A stretch of 64,000 bases of DNA, from the NCBI GenBank assembly GCA_963975575.1, contig CAXBHL010000002.1:496001-560000 (forward strand). The letters run 5' to 3'. The position numbers and the translations under genes are program-made. The DNA comes from UBA6054 sp963975575. Lineage in GTDB: Bacteria; Planctomycetota; Phycisphaerae; Phycisphaerales; UBA1924. A model generated the notes under the pieces. The model was not told the DNA's origin and did no database searches. It saw only the letters and a list, made by a program, of their open reading frames with translations. Below are positions 8,537 through 16,933 of this stretch, one piece after another; position 1 is the stretch's first letter, and every line of letters starts with the position of its first letter.

Positions 8537-8587
8537 ATCGCCCATGATCAAATAGCTTTCTGGAGACGTCTTTTTCTCGGAGGGCAA

Positions 8588-8839
8588 ATGCAGGAAAGCG
8601 TATTTATCTGGCAGATTCCTTGGTACTACACGAGTCGCCGCAGCGACCAAGATGCTGGCGAAAGGCAATTTTTTAAGTACATCAGGCAAAAAAGCTTTAT
8701 TCAAGCCGATGGCGAAATGTGGATTGAAAGGAATGGATTGAGTGTTTCGGTTCCGTTGCAGGCCAGCAACTCGAACTGCTGCAACCCTCTAAGTGACAAC
8801 GGCCCCCCATGGGGCAATTTGGGGCCATGCGAATGGTAA
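8588..8839 (+). pseudogene. Small ORF resembling the C-terminal end of the surface protein at 9833-11719
   Basis: An 83-codon frame with GGAGGG four bases before its ATG. It begins with 'VFIWQIPWYY', which lines up with 'VFLWDIPVEYF' near the end of the 628-residue protein. It then keeps the order of AG, an aromatic stretch, a DG/SG turn and a final N-x-N-C or N-C close. It therefore looks like the last fifth of a similar protein, left in front of its partner gene, which it overlaps by 13 bases. It could still be translated because the ribosome binding site is good; whether it does anything is unknown. Confidence 0.5.
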
Positions 8840-9573
8840 AATCTGTACCTGTGATCGGGACTCTTGCTCTTGCTTGCGTACTTCTTGGTGTCGTCCAGGT
8901 GAAGGCTGGCGACACGAGTGAGTGGGATCGGGGTGATGATGCAGCAGTCTGTCGCGACTTTTCCGACGGGCTAGTCGCCAGGTTGGCGAGTGATTTTGAC
9001 AAGCAGCAATCGTCGGGCAGGCGGACGCCTTCGATGAATCAGTTTCGACGTCAGTTTGTATGCTCGTCCGATGTGGTCGACGCATCCGTCCTTTTGCCGC
9101 AGATTCAAATGTCGCAGGCATTTCTTTCGCACGTGACACGACCAAGCGTTGTTCAGGAAGAGGCAATGAACGTGGTGGTTCAGTTCGGCTTGCGTCGGCA
9201 TGCGGAACTGCGGCGGGAGATTGCGAGCGTCGAGTTTCCAGAAGGCCCAGATCACCTCTCCGAATTCCAGCCAAGACCCCAGCCCGGCGGCGCGACTGAC
9301 GGCAGTTTCTCCGACTTCCGGAGCGAAGAAGAGAAGCTGGAGTACGAACGAAACTATCAGCTGATGCTGATCAGAAACGAGTTCAAGGTCTACAAGTTCT
9401 GGTTGGAGCAGGATCTCAGGGTCATCGAGCGAGACCTGTCGCGCTTATTGCTTGTGATCGACTCGGCATGTGACGTTGAGGGAAGGCAGATGCTTCGGCG
9501 CATGCTCCGGGAAGCAAGCCTTCCCGGCTTGGAGTACGTTGATCTGTTCGGATTGCCCAATATCGACGACTGA
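8827..9573 (+). CDS. Unidentified exported protein, unit 2 of the paralogous family
   Basis: A 248-residue protein with a typical signal peptide (positively charged start, then VIGTLALACVLLGVV, cleavage near VKAG). In-frame ATGs occur at 8809, 8827 and 8833; 8827 or 8833 best fits the signal peptide. After cleavage come two helical parts separated by a proline-rich linker (residues about 145-160), the same layout as the proteins at 7657 and 11731. The second part is charged and helical (around 'EYERNYQ' and 'LRVIERDLSRLL'). It has no recognisable catalytic motif. It overlaps the 83-codon remnant upstream and ends 63 bases before the second detached 3' end. Confidence 0.7.
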   Translation: MRMVKSVPVIGTLALACVLLGVVQVKAGDTSEWDRGDDAAVCRDFSDGLVARLASDFDKQQSSGRRTPSMNQFRRQFVCSSDVVDASVLLPQIQMSQAFLSHVTRPSVVQEEAMNVVVQFGLRRHAELRREIASVEFPEGPDHLSEFQPRPQPGGATDGSFSDFRSEEEKLEYERNYQLMLIRNEFKVYKFWLEQDLRVIERDLSRLLLVIDSACDVEGRQMLRRMLREASLPGLEYVDLFGLPNIDD

Positions 9574-9636
9574 CTGCGTGCAGTCTGCGTTCGACCGGCT
9601 GCCCTGATCCTGCCTTCGGCCAGCGGGATCTGATGC

Positions 9637-9747
9637 CTACCGCATCGGCAACACCCCCGTCACCGGCACCCGCAGCACCATCGTCGGCAACAGGTACGCC
9701 TGACCGGCGTAGGCGTGCGCCCGCCCCGACACCACCAGTTGGTAAGC
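9637..9747 (-). pseudogene. Detached 3' end of a gene related to the one at 12452-13522 (copy 2)
   Basis: On the minus strand this gives 36 codons and a TAG. They contain AYQLVVSGRAHAYAGQAYLL, nearly the same as the intact protein's AYQLVVSGRVHTYAGQAYLL, and end 'VTGVLPMR' where the intact protein has 'ANGLVPMQ'. The differences keep the frame and are conservative, so this copy was probably a coding paralogue before it was truncated. Homology stops near 9747 and low-GC DNA follows. Confidence 0.8.
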
Positions 9748-9832
9748 GGTTCGGGCGTGATCGAGGATCGAAGAGTTTTTTCGCTCGCCACAGATCACTG
9801 TTCATGGTACTTTGAATGCGTCGTAAGCCGCG

Positions 9833-11719
9833 ATGCGGGGCCAGCGAAATGGAAAGCTCGTGAAGATACGCCATTTCTCCATCCTCTCATGCTCTTACCG
9901 ATCAGGGATCTGTGGCGGTGACCCCGCCGCCGACGCCCACCGCACCATCGCCAACGCCGACCCCACCCTCCGCGGCTTCGCGGCCCAGGTCGACACCATG
10001 CACCCCGACCTCTGGCTCGACGAGCCCACCCTCCAGATCATCTCCCTGACCAGCAACGGCGTCGGCGGGCCAAACCAAGCCGAGACCGCCATCAACATCC
10101 GCAAGATCAACGGCCAGCCCGCGGGCACCAAGGGCGTGCGCCCCACGCTCGTCCTCGCCGGCGACGTCAACCTCGACGGCAAGGTCAACGCCCTGGATCT
10201 GCAGGAATCCATCGCCCAGCTCGGCACCAACCCCCAGGCCACCGGCGTCATGCCCATCGCCGACCTGAACGAAGACTCCATCATCGACCTGCTCGATGTG
10301 GCCCTGCTGCTCGACGGCTACGGCGGCGAGACCGACATCTACGAAGGCTTGTGGGACGGCAGCCGCCTGCTCGCCGTCGTGGGCGGCTCGGCCGGCTTCG
10401 GCAGCATCGGAGGGGGATCGATCGGCGGGAACTGGGGGCTGGAACCCGGCCGCAGGCCGATCGACGGATGCCTGAGGAGCATGCCCGACGATGGCGGGCA
10501 GGGCCTGGTTCCGGCGCTGCTTCGCCAAGATGGCCAAATCAACTGCAACGACTGCCCCGCATGCGGTCTGCCAGACCCGCTCGATTGCTTCAAGTGCAGC
10601 GGCCCCGGTCGGATCGAAGGCGGCCAGATCACCGCCACGCCCGATCAACCGATGTTGGGAGACACGGTGGTGTTTAGTTGGGACAACTTCATCGTAACCG
10701 GGCGAAGTGACCAGTGCGGCCCTCCCTGCAATGGCAACCAAGCGTGCGATCTTGCCGACTACGTGTTGCAAGGCGACAAGTGGTACATCGATAAGAAGGA
10801 CCCAACGTCCGGACAGTGGATCGTACCGCCCTACAAGAGAAGCCATGACATCAATGGTGTGCGTACGAACGATCAGCCGACGGTCATCGGCGAGGCGTGC
10901 GGGGAATACAGATTCCGCCTGGAGTCCGGCGTGGTTGGTCCTCGTGACTCGTGCCCCGGGCTTCCGTCGGTGACGAAAGAAAAGGAGGTTCAATTCGCAG
11001 ATTTCAAAGTTTCAATCCAGAATCAGGTAGCAACTTCAGCTGGCAGTAATCGAACTACAGTAGGACTTCTTGAAAAAACAGATCTTGTAATTGTTGGCGG
11101 TTCATCTGTTGAGTGGCGCCTTAACGGTCGAGTGATTGGTACATACAGTGGAGTAACTTTTGATGCACCGCTGACCGCCGGCACATTCACGGTAAGTGCC
11201 GTCGGGCAAAATGGATGTCAAAGGGACATAGTTTTCAATGTGATTGAGCCAAGTAGTGTTCGTTTAATCGAATTTGGCGAAATACATACTAAAGGACTTG
11301 CAAATGCCGGCTTCTGTGGCTTGGTCGAAGTCCTCCCAACATCCGTCAGTTTTATCGGCGTCTTTATACGAGAGGGCGAAGATTATGCAGACGGAACAGG
11401 CTCGTTTGCACATCTTGATTTCATTCTTCACGAAACGGGAAGCCCAGTGATGGTTGGATCAAACAATTTATTCTACTATGACAGAGTGTTAACAACAGCC
11501 CGCCCAAACTATGCAGGGGAGTATGTGCCCGGCGTGTTCTTGTGGGATATTCCTGTGGAGTATTTTGCGGGCCGCGATGCGGCTGGTCAGGATGTTTTTG
11601 TAGAATTCACCACGGCGGTGCATCGTGCTACGGTTGATTCTAGTGGGCGAGTTAAAACTACGAAGGAGGGTTCTAGCTCAGAGTTTGATGTTGATAACGA
11701 TTCTGTCAATTGTCCATAA
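9833..11719 (+). CDS. Chimeric surface protein with a dockerin-like domain and a low-GC C-terminal half
   Basis: A 628-residue frame with no signal peptide and no ribosome binding site at its ATG, so the true N-terminus is probably lost. Residues 1-28 are low-GC sequence. From about 9917 the DNA becomes typical GC-rich sequence. Residues about 108-165 are a type I dockerin-like pair of calcium loops (DVNLDGKVNALDL and DLNEDSIIDLLDV). From about 10980 (residue ~383) GC drops sharply. The C-terminal half contains an Ig-like stretch and then 'LPTSVSF', 'REGEDYADGTGSF' and 'FLWDIPVEYF' motifs, a layout I recall, without being able to verify it, from C-termini of planctomycete and verrucomicrobial secreted proteins. 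The next gene starts 11 bases after the stop. Confidence 0.6.
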   Translation: MRGQRNGKLVKIRHFSILSCSYRSGICGGDPAADAHRTIANADPTLRGFAAQVDTMHPDLWLDEPTLQIISLTSNGVGGPNQAETAINIRKINGQPAGTKGVRPTLVLAGDVNLDGKVNALDLQESIAQLGTNPQATGVMPIADLNEDSIIDLLDVALLLDGYGGETDIYEGLWDGSRLLAVVGGSAGFGSIGGGSIGGNWGLEPGRRPIDGCLRSMPDDGGQGLVPALLRQDGQINCNDCPACGLPDPLDCFKCSGPGRIEGGQITATPDQPMLGDTVVFSWDNFIVTGRSDQCGPPCNGNQACDLADYVLQGDKWYIDKKDPTSGQWIVPPYKRSHDINGVRTNDQPTVIGEACGEYRFRLESGVVGPRDSCPGLPSVTKEKEVQFADFKVSIQNQVATSAGSNRTTVGLLEKTDLVIVGGSSVEWRLNGRVIGTYSGVTFDAPLTAGTFTVSAVGQNGCQRDIVFNVIEPSSVRLIEFGEIHTKGLANAGFCGLVEVLPTSVSFIGVFIREGEDYADGTGSFAHLDFILHETGSPVMVGSNNLFYYDRVLTTARPNYAGEYVPGVFLWDIPVEYFAGRDAAGQDVFVEFTTAVHRATVDSSGRVKTTKEGSSSEFDVDNDSVNCP

Positions 11720-11730
11720 GGAGTCGTGTT

Positions 11731-12429
11731 GTGTTCAAGTTAACATTGTTATTGGTTGCGAGCGCGATTTCTCTTGCTGTCGGCGATTCACTTCCGGGGT
11801 ATGATCCTGCGGGTCGAATCCTGTCAAATGAGATGAACATCAGGCTCGCCGAGGAGCAGCGGGTCAAAGTCCTTCTTGTTTCCCTGATTCAGGGGGCAAG
11901 TGAAATCGGGAGCGAAGCTGCGCAAGTTGGAGCGTGGCGATCGAGGTTACTCCAACATTCTGATGCAATCGCGCTTACAGAAGCGGCAGGGCCTGTCTTC
12001 ATAATGGACACCTGCCAGCGACAACGCATGGGCAACATCTTCGCAGCCAGCTTAATAGTCGATGTCTGGGAGGTTGTGAATCGCGCTGCAAACGAATCAG
12101 TTCGACCTGATTCGCCCGGGACAGTCAGCGTTTCTCCTCCAGATGAGACCGGATTCCCGCCGGGAGTTTCGCCGGATGAAATACATGATCCAGAGTTGCG
12201 GCAGCAGTACCTGGACGCTATTGCTGAGAACAGAAACATGCTCTATCTCCACCAGCGGGCCGACGAGGTTGATCGGGCTGCGCGCTACTATGCTGAACAA
12301 GCTACGCGAGTAATCATTCTGCTCGCCGACACGATGGATGAGCCTGCCCGTGATAGTTTGCGAACTAGAATTCAAGGAGCTCTACTAAACAACTCTGAAA
12401 ACCTGCTTAAGAAGTTTGACGGTCTCTAA
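11731..12429 (+). CDS. Unidentified exported protein, unit 3 of the paralogous family
   Basis: A 232-residue protein from a GTG start that has AAGGAG seven bases upstream; the ribosome binding site overlaps the stop codon of the preceding surface-protein gene, so the two are translated together. A clear signal peptide (FKLTLLLVASAISLAVG) is followed by a helical part, a proline-rich linker (residues about 130-150) and a second helical part with Y-L-D-A-I-A. That second part aligns best with the protein at 7657. An earlier in-frame TTG at 11710 is possible but has no ribosome binding site. It is convergent with the intact gene at 12452, leaving 22 bases between the stops. It is the candidate partner of the surface protein. 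Confidence 0.7.
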   Translation: MFKLTLLLVASAISLAVGDSLPGYDPAGRILSNEMNIRLAEEQRVKVLLVSLIQGASEIGSEAAQVGAWRSRLLQHSDAIALTEAAGPVFIMDTCQRQRMGNIFAASLIVDVWEVVNRAANESVRPDSPGTVSVSPPDETGFPPGVSPDEIHDPELRQQYLDAIAENRNMLYLHQRADEVDRAARYYAEQATRVIILLADTMDEPARDSLRTRIQGALLNNSENLLKKFDGL

Positions 12430-12451
12430 CCTGTTTCAATCATGCAGTGGA

Positions 12452-13522
12452 TCACTGCATCGGCACCAGCCCGTTCGCCGGCACGCTGAGCACCATCGTC
12501 GGCAGCAGGTACGCCTGACCGGCGTAGGTGTGCACCCGCCCCGACACCACCAGCTGGTACGCGTCCCCGTCGATCATCGCGCGGCGTTCGATCCGCTCCA
12601 GCAGCCGGCACGGCAGCACCACCATCGACTGGGCCGCCAGCGCATCGTCCAGGTCGTTGTCGAACACAAACGCCCACGCCCCGGCCCCCGTCCGCACCAT
12701 CCGCCCCCGCCGACGCACGATCGGCGTGCCGTCCGGCACCGGGGCCGTCCCCGCCGTTGTCACCCCCGCGTCCCGCCCGCTCCGCACCGGCTCCACCCGC
12801 GCATCGTCCGCCGGGCGTTCGGCGGCCAGTTCTTCCAGCAGCCCCTGCACATCCGGGTCATCCCGCAGCGACGCCGGCTCATCCACAGGCTCTGTGTCTT
12901 CCGCTCCTTCGCCGACCGGCTCGGCCGCCGGCTCCGCCCCGGGCGTTGGTTCCGGCTCGGGCGCCCCCTCGCCCAGCAACGCCGAACTCATCAGCAGGTG
13001 CGACCGCCCGTTGTACACGAACACCTCGCCCGACACCCGCACGCCCGGCTCCTCCCCCCGCCCGGTCACCGCGACCTCCAGACGTTCGAGCGCCGCGTTG
13101 GGCAGCACCAGCATCGGCCGCTCCCCGGCCACGCGGTCCTCCCCCGTGGGCACGAAGATCACCCGCCCGCCGGGCCCGGACACCAGCCGCCCCGGACGCT
13201 CGATCAGGAAACTCCCCTCCGGCAGCCCCGCGGCCCGCAGGCCCACGGCCTCGGCCCAGTCCTCCCCCCCGGTCAACCCCGGACGCACCGGCTCGGCCAC
13301 CCGCGACCGCGTCGGCATCACCACCCGGTCCTCCCGATCCACCCGCGGCAGGACCTTCTCCGCCTCGCTCATCCGCTCCGACCGCGCCCCCTCGGCGTCC
13401 TGGGCGACCGCCGCGGGCGCGACCCCGGCCAGGATCCCCGCGCACGCGAAAAGCACCCGCGTCCGGGCCCGGCCCGTGCGGAAATCGGTGCGGGCGGCGG
13501 CGTGGCGGGGGTGCTGGTTCAT
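12452..13522 (-). CDS. Exported protein with a duplicated beta-rich domain (intact copy of the repeated 3' end)
   Basis: A 356-residue protein with an Arg-rich signal peptide (VLFACAGILAGVAPAAVAQ). Two related segments occur: one near residues 105-185 and one near 275-356. Each runs 'GR-V', then 'V-LP-----LER', then 'VSG-V--Y-G---LL'. An acidic, proline-rich linker separates them. No known family is recognised. Its last 30-37 codons occur twice more, detached, at 8443-8536 and 9637-9747. The ATG at 13522 was chosen because the signal peptide starts there; the frame is open to 13591. Confidence 0.75.
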   Translation of the reverse strand: MNQHPRHAAARTDFRTGRARTRVLFACAGILAGVAPAAVAQDAEGARSERMSEAEKVLPRVDREDRVVMPTRSRVAEPVRPGLTGGEDWAEAVGLRAAGLPEGSFLIERPGRLVSGPGGRVIFVPTGEDRVAGERPMLVLPNAALERLEVAVTGRGEEPGVRVSGEVFVYNGRSHLLMSSALLGEGAPEPEPTPGAEPAAEPVGEGAEDTEPVDEPASLRDDPDVQGLLEELAAERPADDARVEPVRSGRDAGVTTAGTAPVPDGTPIVRRRGRMVRTGAGAWAFVFDNDLDDALAAQSMVVLPCRLLERIERRAMIDGDAYQLVVSGRVHTYAGQAYLLPTMVLSVPANGLVPMQ

Positions 13523-13620
13523 GCGGAATGATCTCGGCGATTGGCGGGTTCGTGCCCCAAATCCTACCAGCGCGTTGATCCCGGCGGGCAACCGCTTTAT
13601 CGTCCCGCTGCCTCAGACCC

Positions 13621-13705
13621 GGCCGTGTGCCCGAGTGGACCAAGGGGGCGGATTGCAAATCCGTTTGGCGAAAGCCAGTCGTGGGTTCGAATCCCACCGC
13701 GGCCT
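13621..13705 (+). tRNA. tRNA-Cys (anticodon GCA) with a long, class II-type variable arm
   Basis: Acceptor stem GGCCGTG (13621-13627) pairs with CGCGGCC (13698-13704). The discriminator is T (13705), as expected for cysteine. The D arm has a CCC/GGG stem. The anticodon stem GCGGA/TCCGT encloses the seven-base loop TTGCAAA, giving anticodon GCA at 13655-13657. The T arm is GTGGG-TTCGAAT-CCCAC (13681-13697). Between the anticodon and T arms lie 16 bases forming a 4-bp stem (TGGC/GCCA) with a GAAA loop, the shape of Ser/Leu/Tyr tRNAs rather than the short class I form usual for cysteine. CCA is not encoded. Confidence 0.93.
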
Positions 13706-13784
13706 TTGAGGGCCGGTCCGAAAGGGCCGGCCCTTGTCTGTTTTGGTCGCCGCGGCTCGCGTATCGGCCGTCCGTCTTGGCTCA

Positions 13785-13790
13785 TACCAT
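13785..13790 (+). promoter_or_regulatory. Putative -10 element of a leaderless transcript
   Basis: TACCAT ends six bases before the ATG of moxR. There is no ribosome binding site in the gap. Confidence 0.4.
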
Positions 13791-13796
13791 GCCCCC

Positions 13797-14822
<1,026 letters not shown>

Positions 14823-14842
14823 AGTGAACACGGTCGCAATCC

Positions 14843-14941
14843 GGTGCCGTGCTCTTGGGCTCTGCCAAGAGCACGCGTCTTGATGTGTCATGCCGCAGTG
14901 GACCCCGGTTCGTGCTCTTCGAAGACGAAGAGCACGGCACC
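14843..14941. repeat. Nested inverted repeats after moxR, probable terminator
   Basis: Two perfect hairpins, a 10-bp stem at 14849-14874 (GTGCTCTTGG/CCAAGAGCAC) and an 11-bp stem at 14911-14936 (CGTGCTCTTCG/CGAAGAGCACG). They lie inside a 14-base inverted repeat (GGTGCCGTGCTCTT at 14843-14856 and its complement at 14928-14941). No T-run follows. The sequence could terminate moxR transcription or be a dispersed REP-type element. Confidence 0.6.
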
Positions 14942-15000
14942 GAAACGGGCCTCGTGCGGTGGCTTTGCACCCGCCCGCCCTCCCGTGCGAACAATCCCCC

Positions 15001-16743
15001 GTGCGGCTCGCCCTGATCATCCCGTTCCTGCTCGCCGCCGCGGCGTGGGCCCAGGTCCGCCCGGCCGTGGAGCGTGTGGATGCCATCCTGGGGTACGAAC
15101 TGCTCGTGCCGATCGTGGTGGAGGACGAGAAAGCCCTGGCCGGCGGGCGCACCGTGCGGATCGCGCTCGACGACGGGCAGGAGCCGGCGGTGTCGTACTT
15201 CCGGCTCGAGCAGGCCGGTTCCACCGAGGCGGGCTGGATCGGGCGGGTGCCGACCTACCGGGCAGTCCCCGGCTCCGAGGCCGCCCGGCGGGCCGCGCAG
15301 CAGCCGGTGGTGACCCCCGGCGTGTGGTACGCGGTCATCGACCTGCCGCTGGAGGCGGTGACGCAGGGGATCTGGTTCGGTTCCGAGCGGTACGAGATCA
15401 ACTGGCTGCCCGACCCCGAGCGTGCATCGCTCGAAGCCGGCGGGCGTCCGCTGTGGGCCTCGCCCGTGCCGCCCGAAGCCAGGGGCAGCCCCGCGCTGCG
15501 TGCGGCCCTCCGCGCCGTCGCGTCCGACCCGTTCCAGGCGTGGCGGGCCCGGCTGGTCGAGGACGGCATCACGCCGACCGGCGGCGAGGACCGCACCGGC
15601 GCATCCGGTACCGACATCGACGCGCTGCGTGAGGATCTGGACACCCGCGAAGGCCAGCGGTTCCTGGACGCGCTCGCACGACAGCACGCGGCCCGCTGGC
15701 AACTGATCCTTGGTCGGCTTGCGCTGATCGATCCCGAGGCCGCGATGCGGATGCGCCGCCAGCTCGGCGGCGTGGTGCGCATCGACGAAACATGGATGCC
15801 CTTCTGGACGCCCGACTCGCCCGAACTGCGGGCCCTGCAGGCGGACCTGCTCTCGCCGTGGGTGGACGACCAGACCCGCGTGCTCCGCGCTCTGGGCTGG
15901 CTCGACGCCCAGCCCAAGGCCCTCGCCTGGGTCATCGACGACGCGGGGGAGGCCGGGCGCGACGACGGACGCCTGACCACCACGCTCGGCCTGCTCTCCC
16001 TGCCCGCGCGGGACGCGCCGCTGCTGGTTGAGCTGGGCGGTTCCGCCGGCTCGCCGGTGCTCGAGACCGTGCCCGCCCGCGCGATGCGGGTGATGAGGAC
16101 CAGCGTGCCCATGGTGGAGCGGCGCGGGGCGGGCGGGGGCATCCGCACGGTGAGCGTGCCGGTGCGGATCGGTCGCGCCGACACGACGACGGACGCGATC
16201 GCCACCATCCCCGGCGCCCGGCCCCCCGGCGTGCGGGTCGGCCCGCTGCTGAGCGAATGGACCATGCCCGCCCTGATGGCCGGCGCCCCCGACATCGACG
16301 CCCTGCCGCGGGCCGATCGGGCGACGGTGGGCACCATCCGTCGGAGCGGGCGTCCCGGACGCGGGGCAGCGGACACGGGCTGGTCGGTGTTCCTCGAGTG
16401 CGGCGCGCCGGACGACGAGGGGCCCGGCGCTGACGACGCGGTGATCCTCTCGACCGGTCCGCAGACGCTGCCGCGCTGCGTGTGGCGGATCGAGCGCGAC
16501 GGCACCGTGCACCGGCTCTTCGGCCCGTCCGATCTGGTCCGCGTGGGCGTCGTCCAGACCCCGGGCGGCTGGGCCCTCGACGCGGAGCTGCCCGCCGCCG
16601 CGATCGACGAGGACGGCGTCCTGCGGATCGGCTTCGTCCGCCAGACCGGCGACGACCGCACGAGCTGGCCCCGGCGCATGACGCCGGGTCAGGACAGCCC
16701 CGGCCGCCTGCCCGTCGACATCACCCGCTGGTCCGGGTTTTAG
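15001..16743 (+). CDS. Large exported protein of unknown function
   Basis: The GTG at 15001 is preferred because it starts a clean signal peptide (VRLALIIPFLLAAAAWAQ); an in-frame ATG at 14890 would put the inverted repeats inside the gene. The product has 580 residues. After the signal peptide comes a beta-rich region with 'SYFRLEQAGS' and 'EINWLPDPE', then a long helical middle and a beta-rich C-terminal part. I do not recognise a catalytic motif or a known domain. It follows moxR on the same strand but the repeats in between suggest separate transcription. Confidence 0.65.
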   Translation: MRLALIIPFLLAAAAWAQVRPAVERVDAILGYELLVPIVVEDEKALAGGRTVRIALDDGQEPAVSYFRLEQAGSTEAGWIGRVPTYRAVPGSEAARRAAQQPVVTPGVWYAVIDLPLEAVTQGIWFGSERYEINWLPDPERASLEAGGRPLWASPVPPEARGSPALRAALRAVASDPFQAWRARLVEDGITPTGGEDRTGASGTDIDALREDLDTREGQRFLDALARQHAARWQLILGRLALIDPEAAMRMRRQLGGVVRIDETWMPFWTPDSPELRALQADLLSPWVDDQTRVLRALGWLDAQPKALAWVIDDAGEAGRDDGRLTTTLGLLSLPARDAPLLVELGGSAGSPVLETVPARAMRVMRTSVPMVERRGAGGGIRTVSVPVRIGRADTTTDAIATIPGARPPGVRVGPLLSEWTMPALMAGAPDIDALPRADRATVGTIRRSGRPGRGAADTGWSVFLECGAPDDEGPGADDAVILSTGPQTLPRCVWRIERDGTVHRLFGPSDLVRVGVVQTPGGWALDAELPAAAIDEDGVLRIGFVRQTGDDRTSWPRRMTPGQDSPGRLPVDITRWSGF

Positions 16744-16933
16744 ACCCACCGGGATCTCCCGCCCTCGTCCCCGCCCCCCTCCCCCCCGGTGACCGCTTCC
16801 TCGAAACCGTGGGGCGGAAACCGGCGTATCGGTGGTCATCGGGCCGGGTTCTCCGGCCCCGATGCCGGTTTGCCGGCACGCTGAACCATTCCTCCCCCCC
16901 ACGACGCCCCGTCCGCCAGACCCGGAGCCGCCG

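Noticed and set aside
8354..8704. A 116-codon minus-strand frame across copy 1 of the detached gene end
   Set aside because: It reads the detached end in a different frame from the intact gene and has no supported start. The conserved frame is the one annotated as a remnant.
9833..12429. Calling the 9833 and 11731 gene pair a toxin and immunity protein
   Set aside because: The arrangement fits, but no toxin fold, nuclease motif or known immunity family can be seen, and the C-terminal part resembles a structural module of secreted proteins. Only the architectural parallel is kept as a hypothesis.
7430..13705. A genomic island inserted at the tRNA-Cys gene
   Set aside because: The complete exported-protein gene and about 100 bases lie between the tRNA and the accessory locus. 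No copy of the tRNA 3' end is found at the far end and no integrase is present.
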